From Actinomycetota bacterium (GTDB taxonomy: Bacteria > Actinomycetota > Acidimicrobiia > Spongiisociales > ZC4RG35), in contig JAHWLC010000095.1 of the NCBI GenBank assembly GCA_019347585.1, positions 1 through 5,146 of the forward strand: a DNA stretch of 5,146 nt, read 5' to 3'. Both the position numbers and the translations under genes were made by a program. Below are positions 1 through 4,808 of the stretch, one piece after another. The notes beneath the pieces were generated by a model. It ran no database searches, was not told the origin of the DNA, and saw only the letters and a list, made by a program, of their open reading frames with translations. Within the stretch, counting starts at the first letter, position 1; every line of letters starts with the position of its first letter.

Positions 1-1
1 G

Positions 2-388
2 CCGGAGCCTGAGGCCGCACCCTCTCCGCCCGTGGCCGATGGCGACGCCCTCGGGGTGGAGGTGGCGATCTCTCCCATAGTGGGAGGAGCCCGCGTCGAG
101 GTATCCACCGAGAAAGTCCGCTCATTCCGGGTGGTGAAGCCGACTCCCATCGCCATCGCCCAAGGGCTCGCCGACGCCTGGTGCCAGGTGGTGGGGAGAG
201 TCCCGTTCACCGTCACCGATGTCGCCGTCGAGGATGGCGATCTGGTGGTAATGGTGCAGGATGGGGAGACCGAGACGACGGGGCGGGCTCCGGTCTCGGA
301 GGGTTGGTCTCAGGCGGTGCCTCGCGCAGTGGGCCGCGCCGGCGGGCTGGTGGGGGCGGTGCCCGCGCCGCTCGCGGTCAACTCCTGA
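2..388 (+). CDS. C-terminal part of an unrecognised protein (5' end outside the window)
   Basis: The frame is open from the window edge to TGA at 386-388, giving 128 residues. A GTG at 32 could be a start, but no SD lies at a useful distance (GGAG is 24 bases away) and the frame stays open upstream, so I read this as the tail of a longer gene. The piece begins with a Pro/Glu/Ala-rich linker (residues 1-12). A stretch of probable beta strands and one helix follows (about 18-87), including VPFTVTDVAVEDGDLVVMV, and the end is Gly/Ala/Pro-rich with no motif. The 'P-F-x-V-x-x-V-x-V-x-D-G-x-L-x-V' pattern loosely recalls the end of DUF2993/LmeA-like lipid-binding proteins of actinobacteria. That is a weak resemblance only, and I assign no function. 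There is one Cys (residue 61) and no membrane segment. It ends 54 bases before the HNH gene, so the two could share a transcript. Confidence 0.7.
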   Translation, partial: PEPEAAPSPPVADGDALGVEVAISPIVGGARVEVSTEKVRSFRVVKPTPIAIAQGLADAWCQVVGRVPFTVTDVAVEDGDLVVMVQDGETETTGRAPVSEGWSQAVPRAVGRAGGLVGAVPAPLAVNS

Positions 389-442
389 CCGGCTCGGTTG
401 GACGACCTCGCGGGCTACCCTTTTCGCCGGTAGGACAGAGGA

Positions 443-946
443 ATGTCACGGGCACTGATACTCAACGCCAGCTACGAACCACTCTCCGTCGTGAGCGAGC
501 GACGGGCCCTGGTGCTGGTCCTCTCCAACAGGGCCAGCATGGTGGTGAGCCGCGACGAGATCTGGAGCTCCGAGTCGCTGGCCGTCGAGCTTCCCTCGGT
601 GGTCAGGCTCAACCGCTATGTGCGAGTCCCCTACCGGCGGGCGGTGCCGGTCACCCGCAGGGCGGTGTTCGGACGCGACGGCCACAAGTGCCAGTACTGC
701 GGGGGACCGGCGGAGTCGCTGGACCACGTCACCCCGCGCTCCCGGGGCGGGCACCACACCTGGGATAACGTGGTCGCCTGCTGTCGCCGCTGCAACGTGC
801 GCAAGGGGAACCGCACTCCCGACGAGAGCGGTCTCCGTCTCAGCACCAAGCCCGGGCCACCGCGCCGCTTCGCCTGGATCTACGCCTCCAGCGGCTTCGA
901 GGTGGACCCACGCTGGCACCCGTACCTCCTCGCCGAGTCGGCCTGA
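443..946 (+). CDS. HNH endonuclease-family protein
   Basis: This 167-residue protein has a C-terminal HNH (His-Asn-His, beta-beta-alpha metal) nuclease fold. The zinc-knuckle pair C83-x-x-C86 (KCQYCGG) is followed by LDHVTPRSRGG with D94-H95 as the metal/catalytic core. Then come TWDNVVACCRRCN, with N109 and the second knuckle C114-x-x-C117, and KGNRTP at 121-126. The N-terminal part (MSRALILNASYEPLSVVSERR) is typical of small stand-alone HNH proteins common in actinobacterial genomes, whose cellular role is not established. They probably bind or cut nucleic acid. All core residues are present, so it should be active. The ATG at 443 has AGGA at 432-435, seven bases upstream. No methyltransferase, toxin partner or phage gene is visible, so nothing here supports a restriction or defence role. 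It lies just before the dcw cluster but is separated from mraZ by a hairpin and a promoter. Confidence 0.92.
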   Translation: MSRALILNASYEPLSVVSERRALVLVLSNRASMVVSRDEIWSSESLAVELPSVVRLNRYVRVPYRRAVPVTRRAVFGRDGHKCQYCGGPAESLDHVTPRSRGGHHTWDNVVACCRRCNVRKGNRTPDESGLRLSTKPGPPRRFAWIYASSGFEVDPRWHPYLLAESA

Positions 947-970
947 GCTGAGCTGACACCGGCTTTTCCT

Positions 971-1019
971 GAACCCAGGGTTCTAGACGTCGTTATCCGG
1001 GGTCTGGAACCCTGGGTTC
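971..1019. repeat. Pair of palindromes forming an 18-bp inverted repeat; possible terminator of the HNH gene or paired operator
   Basis: Arms 971-988 and 1002-1019 are reverse complements except at one position (T984 opposite G1006, a G-U pair in RNA), with a 13-base loop. Each arm also contains its own 13-base palindrome: GAACCCAGGGTTC at 971-983 and GAACCCTGGGTTC at 1007-1019, with centres 36 bp apart. As RNA, the element would be a stable stem 25 bases after the HNH stop codon and could end that transcript, although no U-run follows. As DNA, the two near-identical palindromes look like binding sites for a dimeric regulator just upstream of the mraZ promoter. The sequence cannot decide between these. 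Confidence 0.6.
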
Positions 1020-1028
1020 GCTATTGGT

Positions 1029-1076
1029 GTGGGTCGAAAGGGTTGACAAGTGGGGCGAAGTGGGTCATAGTGGCGT
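1029..1076 (+). promoter_or_regulatory. Probable MraZ operator: GTGGG-type direct repeats with 10-bp phasing
   Basis: GTGGGTC (1029-1035), GTGGGGC (1050-1056), GTGGGTC (1060-1066) and GTGGCGT (1070-1076) are direct repeats. The last three start exactly 10 bp apart, and the first is 21 bp upstream of the second. A degenerate AAGGGTT sits between at 1038-1044. In E. coli, MraZ binds direct TGGGN repeats with 5-base spacers upstream of its own gene, and this layout matches that rule (TGGGG, TGGGT, TGGCG at 1051, 1061 and 1071). The boxes cover the promoter spacer and flank the -10 element, so binding would block RNA polymerase. I infer negative autoregulation of the dcw operon by the MraZ encoded just downstream. 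Confidence 0.75.
1043..1071 (+). promoter_or_regulatory. Sigma-70-type promoter of mraZ / dcw operon
   Basis: A perfect -35 hexamer TTGACA (1043-1048) is followed after 17 bp by CATAGT (1066-1071), which matches four of six -10 consensus bases, including the key A, T and last T. Transcription would start near 1078-1081, leaving a leader of about 45 bases before the preferred mraZ start. No comparably good promoter was seen upstream of rsmH, ftsL, ftsI or murE, so this probably drives the whole row of genes. Confidence 0.75.
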
Positions 1077-1124
1077 CCGCACCCGAGGAGGGTGGATAGT
1101 GAGGACGGACGGAAAGACCTTGAA

Positions 1125-1535
1125 GTGTTCCTTGGCGAGTATTTCCACAGCCTGGACGAGAAGGGGCGCGTGGTGATGCCATCGGGGTTCCGGCGCGACC
1201 TGGAGGACGGCTGCGTGGTCACCAAGGGCCAGGACGGCCAGCTCGTCATCTTCTCCGCCGCGGACTTCTCCCAGAAGGCGGCCGAGGTGATGGAGCGGCC
1301 CCAGGACCGGATGGGCCGCCGCATCTCGCGAACCGTCTTCGGCGGGGCCGACCTCCAGGCACTGGACAAGTCGGGCCGGGTCCTGGTCAAGCCGGAGCTT
1401 CGCGAGTTCGCCGATCTGGAGACGGCCACCGAGGTGGCCGTCGTTGGGGTCTTCGATCACGTCGAGCTCTGGGACAAGGATCGCTACCTCGCCGACCGTA
1501 CCGCCGGAGACGAGGTCTACCAGGAGGAGGACTGA
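1125..1535 (+). CDS. mraZ: Transcriptional regulator MraZ
   Basis: MraZ is a DNA-binding protein of the SpoVT/AbrB superfamily that forms ring-like oligomers and controls the dcw cluster. From GTG 1125 it has 136 residues with two tandem swapped-hairpin half-domains. Each carries the family D-x-x-x-R signature: D11-EKG-R15, followed by VVMPSGFRRDL, and D81-KSG-R85, followed by VLVKPELREF. The C-terminal VELWD (113-117) matches the usual (I/L)EIWD. I chose GTG 1125 because it gives the conserved start MFLGEYFHSLDEKGR. GTG 1092, in the same frame, would add 11 residues absent from the family, and its SD (GAGGAGG, 1085-1091) touches the start codon. The start used has only a weak SD (GGAAAG, 1111-1116). 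The gene lies just downstream of its likely operator and promoter and is first in the operon. Confidence 0.95.
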   Translation: MFLGEYFHSLDEKGRVVMPSGFRRDLEDGCVVTKGQDGQLVIFSAADFSQKAAEVMERPQDRMGRRISRTVFGGADLQALDKSGRVLVKPELREFADLETATEVAVVGVFDHVELWDKDRYLADRTAGDEVYQEED

Positions 1536-1556
1536 GAGAGCCCAACTGGCTTGGCT

Positions 1557-1641
1557 CATTGCCAGCCCCCCGGACACCAATTGAAACGCCCCTGACTCCG
1601 CCCGCTTTCGATTGGTACCAGCGCCCGGGGGGCTGGCAATG
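1557..1641. repeat. Perfect 17-bp inverted repeat with nested stem, covering the rsmH start codon
   Basis: Arms CATTGCCAGCCCCCCGG (1557-1573) and CCGGGGGGCTGGCAATG (1625-1641) are exact reverse complements. Inside them, 1576-1586 and 1606-1616 pair over 11 positions with one G-U, leaving a 19-base loop at 1587-1605. In the mraZ-rsmH transcript this would be a very stable hairpin. Its 3' arm contains the only SD-like run (GGGGGG, 1627-1632) and the whole ATG of rsmH (1639-1641). No U-run follows, so it is a poor intrinsic terminator. A translational control element is the simpler reading. A dispersed genomic repeat inserted in the gap is the main alternative. Confidence 0.8.
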
Positions 1642-2574
1642 GACCAGGACCGACAGATAGGAGAAGACGGCTACCACCGTCCGGTCCTGGCCGAAGAGGT
1701 CGTCGGGCTGATCGAGCCCGTCACCCCAGGAGTGGTGGTCGACGCCACCTTCGGGGGTGGCGGGCACACCAGGCGGCTGCTGGCTGAGCTTGGAGACGAA
1801 GTGACTATTTTCGGCATAGACAGAGACCCCGAGGCGGTGGCCAATGCCAGAGAGCTCGGGGTCACCGTCGTCAAAGGGAACTTCGCCGATATGGAATCTC
1901 TCCTCGGCGGCATCCTCGAGGAAGCTCCCGCCGCGGTGCTCCTCGACCTCGGCGTCTCCTCCTGGCAGCTCGACACCGCCGAGCGAGGCTTCTCCTACCA
2001 CGGCGAAGGCCCCCTCGACATGAGGATGGGCCCCGACACGCGTCTCGCCGCCCACCAGATCGTCAACGAATGGGACCGAGCCGAGATCGCCCGGATCATC
2101 CGGGAGCTGGGCGAGGACCCGATGGCCGAGAGGATCGCCCGGGCGATCATCGAGAACCGGCCCATAGAGACCACGACGGAGCTGTCCACCGTCATCGCAG
2201 CGGCTGTGCCCGCGGCCCGGCGTCGGGCGGGTCATCCCGCCCGACGCACCTTCCAGGCGATCCGCATCGCGGTCAACCGCGAGCTCGACTCGCTTCGCCA
2301 GGGTCTGGAGGCCGCGCTCTCCCTGGTCAAGGAGGGGGGACGGGTCATCGTGATCTCCTACCACTCCCTCGAGGACAGGATCGTCAAGCAGCGTTTCGCC
2401 AGCGGGGCGAGGGGCTGCACCTGTCCCCCCGACATGCCGGTGTGCGGCTGCGGGAACACCGCGGAGCTCCGTCTGCTCACACGGAAGCCGGTGCGACCCG
2501 GCCCCGAGGAGATCGAGTCGAACCGGCGGGCGCGATCGGCGGTGCTCCGCGCCGCGGAGAGGCTGGCGGCATGA
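1639..2574 (+). CDS. rsmH: 16S rRNA (cytosine(1402)-N(4))-methyltransferase RsmH (MraW)
   Basis: RsmH transfers a methyl group from S-adenosylmethionine to N4 of C1402 in the decoding centre of 16S rRNA. The product has 311 residues, a normal length. It shows the N-terminal YHRPVLAEEV (12-21), the SAM-binding loop DATFGGGGHT (35-44), the acidic GIDRDP (59-64) and LLDLGVSSWQLD (101-112). RGFSYHGEGPLDMRM (116-130), the RRTFQAIRIAVNREL segment (202-216) and ISYHSLEDRIVKQRF (239-253) follow. A cysteine cluster C260-x-C262...C269-x-C271 and the closing NRRARSAVLRAAE (295-307) complete it. All motifs are intact. ATG 1639 is the best start because it precedes the H-x-PVL motif by 12 residues. The frame extends only to TTG 1612, which has no SD. 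The start sits in the arm of a long hairpin. Its stop overlaps the ftsL start (ATGA), implying coupled translation. Confidence 0.97.
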   Translation: MDQDRQIGEDGYHRPVLAEEVVGLIEPVTPGVVVDATFGGGGHTRRLLAELGDEVTIFGIDRDPEAVANARELGVTVVKGNFADMESLLGGILEEAPAAVLLDLGVSSWQLDTAERGFSYHGEGPLDMRMGPDTRLAAHQIVNEWDRAEIARIIRELGEDPMAERIARAIIENRPIETTTELSTVIAAAVPAARRRAGHPARRTFQAIRIAVNRELDSLRQGLEAALSLVKEGGRVIVISYHSLEDRIVKQRFASGARGCTCPPDMPVCGCGNTAELRLLTRKPVRPGPEEIESNRRARSAVLRAAERLAA

Positions 2575-2960
2575 CCGCCCCCGCGGCTCGCCCCCGTCGG
2601 CAGACCGAAGGCTCCCTGCGGCTGATCCAGGGCCGGCGAGCTCGCAGGCCTACCGTGGCGCCCTGGATGGTGATGGCCCTGATCGGGGTGGTGGCCTTTC
2701 TCGGTTTGGGGTTCGCCCGGACCAGCCTCGATCGCTCCGCATTCGAGCTGGCCGAGCTCAACGCCGAGATCGACGCCCAGCTCGCCCTCAATCAGAAGCT
2801 GAAGCTGGAGATCGCCCGGCTGGAGAACCCGGCTCGCATCGCCCCGCTCGCCCTGGAGATGGGGATGGTGATCCCCTCTGACACCAACCAGCTGCTAGTC
2901 GATCTGGACACGGCCCCGGTGGTGGCCGAGACCGGCGGTGGCGGAGAGAACCGAGGATGA
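2571..2960 (+). CDS. ftsL: Septum formation initiator / FtsL-like cell division protein
   Basis: This 129-residue bitopic membrane protein has a basic cytoplasmic N-terminus (about 1-28, rich in Arg), one membrane segment (about 29-48) and an extracytoplasmic coiled coil (about 53-86, heptad-like Leu/Ala with LAELNAEIDAQLALNQKLKLEI). The coil runs into ENPARIAPLALEMGMVIPSD, which matches the 'R-I-x-x-x-A-x-x-x-L-G-M-x-x-P' end typical of FtsL/DivIC proteins. FtsL pairs with the FtsB/DivIC-like protein and FtsQ and helps activate FtsW-FtsI at the septum. The family is poorly conserved, so the call rests on topology, the LGM-P tail and position between rsmH and ftsI. The start is clear: GGAGAGG at 2556-2562 lies eight bases before ATG 2571, which overlaps the rsmH stop. 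The Gly/Glu-rich last ten residues look disordered. Confidence 0.87.
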   Translation: MTAPAARPRRQTEGSLRLIQGRRARRPTVAPWMVMALIGVVAFLGLGFARTSLDRSAFELAELNAEIDAQLALNQKLKLEIARLENPARIAPLALEMGMVIPSDTNQLLVDLDTAPVVAETGGGGENRG

Positions 2961-3049
2961 CCCGGAGACGCGCTGGCAACGGGCATGACGACGGGGCCTT
3001 CCCCCTCCGCTGTGCCGGAAGGGGAGACCAGGCCCATGGCGTCGAGTAG
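2957..3049 (+). other. Possible 30-codon micro-ORF bridging ftsL and ftsI
   Basis: ATG 2957 overlaps the ftsL stop as ATGA and has GGAGAG (2943-2948) eight bases upstream. Its frame ends at TAG 3047-3049, just past the preferred ftsI ATG at 3036. It would encode a short Arg/Gly/His/Asp-rich peptide with no recognisable domain. The likely value, if translated, is to carry ribosomes from ftsL into ftsI rather than to make a functional peptide. The third-position GC is similar to that of the competing ftsI frame here, so coding statistics do not settle it. Confidence 0.3.
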
Positions 3050-4808
3050 CGGGCGCAGCCGCTTCAACCCGGCCCGAGCCCGACTCGCCCTCATGGGCGT
3101 GCTGGTGTTGGCCGCCTGGCTGGGGATGGCCTACCGCCTCTTCCAGATCCAGGTGGTGCAGGCCGCCGAGCTCGCCGAGAAGGGGATGACCCAGCGTCTC
3201 GTCTCCAGAGAGCTGGCGCCACAGCGGGGCAAGATCTTCGACCGCAACGGCGAGCTCCTGGCGATGACGGTCGAGTCCCAGAGCATCTACGCCGACCCCC
3301 GCCAGCTCGAGGAGCCGCTTTGGGTGGCTCAGCAGATCGGGGGTCTGCTCGGCGTCGACTCCGAGGGCCTTCATGAGCGGCTGACCGGCGACTCCAGCTT
3401 CGTCTACCTCAAGCGCCAGGTGGAAGGGGTGGTCGCCGAGCAGGTGCTCGATCTGGGGATCAGGGGCATCTACGCGCACCCCGAGCCGACCCGGATCTAC
3501 CCGGCGGGCCCGGTGGCCAGCCATGTCACCGGGTTTGTCAACATCGACGGGGTGGGCCAGGAAGGACTCGAGCTCGTCTATGACGAGGAGCTCACCGGCC
3601 GTCCCGGCGAAGCGGTTTTCGAACGGGCCCTGACCGGCGAGGTGATTCCCCAGGGGCAGACCAGCATCATCCCGGCGCAGCCGGGCAGCGACCTCAACAC
3701 CACGATCGACCTCCCCCTCCAGTACCAGTCGCAGCAGGCCTGTGCCGGGGCCCTCCAGCGCACCGGGGCCGCGTCGTGCTGGGTGGTGGTCCTCGGAGTG
3801 GAGACGGGAGAAGTATTGGCGATGACCGGCGCCCCCGCCTTCGATCCCCAGACCCGTCAGACCACCGACCCACGATGTGCCGATGCCGCGGACCCGGCGG
3901 CCTGCCGGATGTTCTCCAACTTCATCGTGAGAGGCATCTACGAGCCGGGATCGACACAAAAGCTGATCACGGTGGCCGCCGCCCTCGACACCGGAGAGGT
4001 GCAGGTCGGCACGGTGATCCCGCAGGTGGCCGATGTCCTCGAGCTCCTCGAAGGAGCCTGCGATTCAGGGGACAGCGACGTGTACGGGTGCTATCACGAC
4101 TTCGATCCGCACGAGACCGAGGACATGAGCGTCGCCGAGGTCTTCACCCAATCGTCGAACATCGGGACCATCAAGATCGCCGAGCGACTCGGCCAGGACC
4201 GGCTCATCCCCTATCTGGAGGCGTTCGGGCTGGGGTCCGAGACCGGAGTCGACTACAGCGCAGAGGCCGAGGGGCTGCTCCGCTTCGACGCCGGCTGCCA
4301 GACCTGTTTGGCCTCGGCCGCCATCGGCTACTCGGTCGCGGTCACCCCTCTGCAGATAGCGGCCGCATATGCGGCCATCGCCAACGACGGCGTCTGGGTA
4401 GCTCCTCACATCGTCTCCTCGACCGTCGACGTCGACGGCCACACCGAGGTCGCCTCGCTGGAGACGCGAAGGGTGGTCTCGCCGGGCACTGCGCTGCTGA
4501 TGCGAGAGCTCCTCGCCTCGGTGGTGGAGCACGGCACCGGGATCAATGCCGCCGTCCCCGGGTACCGGGTTGGCGGGAAGACGGGGACCGCGAACAAACT
4601 GGGGGAAGATGGCCGGTATACCGACGCCACCCGCGCCTCGTTCGTGGGGATGGCGCCCATCGATGATCCCAAGGTGGTGGTGGCGGTGGTCATCGACGCC
4701 CCGGCACACAAGTTCCGCACCGGCAACCTGGCCGCCGCCCCGGTCTTTGCCGAGGTGATGGAACAGGCCTTGCATCGTCTCGGGGTCACCCCTGATGGCA
4801 CCGGGTAG
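3036..4808 (+). CDS. ftsI: Septal peptidoglycan D,D-transpeptidase FtsI (class B penicillin-binding protein 3)
   Basis: FtsI cross-links septal peptidoglycan outside the membrane, working with FtsW, and is the target of beta-lactams. From ATG 3036 it has 590 residues: a short cytoplasmic tail, a membrane anchor (about 16-36) and a PBP-dimer domain with RGKIFDRNGELLA (64-76) and RIYPAGPVASHVTGFV (153-168). The transpeptidase domain starts near TTIDLPLQY (222-230). All three active-site motifs are present: S306-T-Q-K309 (EPGSTQK), S373-S-N375 and K515-T-G517 (GGKTGTANK). ATG 3036 has the strong SD GGGGAG (3021-3026) nine bases upstream. ATG 2985 in the same frame would add 17 residues (Pro/Ser/Thr-rich) and lacks an SD at proper distance. 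An unusual trait is eight cysteines, all extracytoplasmic and in four close pairs (C236/C248, C281/C290, C342/C352, C421/C424). The end overlaps murE by 14 bases. Confidence 0.96.
   Translation: MASSSGRSRFNPARARLALMGVLVLAAWLGMAYRLFQIQVVQAAELAEKGMTQRLVSRELAPQRGKIFDRNGELLAMTVESQSIYADPRQLEEPLWVAQQIGGLLGVDSEGLHERLTGDSSFVYLKRQVEGVVAEQVLDLGIRGIYAHPEPTRIYPAGPVASHVTGFVNIDGVGQEGLELVYDEELTGRPGEAVFERALTGEVIPQGQTSIIPAQPGSDLNTTIDLPLQYQSQQACAGALQRTGAASCWVVVLGVETGEVLAMTGAPAFDPQTRQTTDPRCADAADPAACRMFSNFIVRGIYEPGSTQKLITVAAALDTGEVQVGTVIPQVADVLELLEGACDSGDSDVYGCYHDFDPHETEDMSVAEVFTQSSNIGTIKIAERLGQDRLIPYLEAFGLGSETGVDYSAEAEGLLRFDAGCQTCLASAAIGYSVAVTPLQIAAAYAAIANDGVWVAPHIVSSTVDVDGHTEVASLETRRVVSPGTALLMRELLASVVEHGTGINAAVPGYRVGGKTGTANKLGEDGRYTDATRASFVGMAPIDDPKVVVAVVIDAPAHKFRTGNLAAAPVFAEVMEQALHRLGVTPDGTG

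Noticed and set aside
398..421. Promoter for the HNH gene (TTGGAC and TACCCT)
   Set aside because: TACCCT (416-421) is a passable -10, but TTGGAC (398-403) is only 12 bp upstream and nothing better lies at 16-18 bp. Too weak to list.
443..946. HNH gene as part of a restriction or other defence island
   Set aside because: No methyltransferase, specificity subunit, toxin-antitoxin, recombinase or phage gene is present, and the neighbourhood is a housekeeping cluster.
971..983. LexA/SOS box (GAAC...GTTC) upstream of mraZ
   Set aside because: The Gram-positive SOS box has GAAC and GTTC separated by four bases. Both palindromes here have five, which shifts the half-sites, so I do not call LexA.
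1581..1609. Promoter within the mraZ-rsmH gap starting at TTGAAA (1581-1586)
   Set aside because: At 17 bp downstream the sequence is GCTTTC, with no -10 match at nearby spacings.
1557..1641. Rho-independent terminator between mraZ and rsmH
   Set aside because: The stem is strong but no T-run follows 1641, and the right arm includes the rsmH start codon. Termination there would silence genes that have no other visible promoter.
1387..2364. Minus-strand ORF of 325 codons opposite mraZ/rsmH
   Set aside because: It crosses two clear genes and the intergenic hairpin, has no recognisable motif, and is a shadow of rsmH codon bias.
2070..2570. N-terminal extension of ftsL back into rsmH (296-codon frame)
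   Set aside because: The upstream part of the frame is out-of-frame rsmH. ATG 2571 has a strong SD and an ATGA overlap and gives the right FtsL topology.
2895..3959. Minus-strand ORF of 354 codons opposite ftsL/ftsI
   Set aside because: It lies antisense to ftsL and ftsI, which have all family motifs. The translation is low-complexity Gly/Arg/His/Asp with no domain, as expected from high third-position GC.
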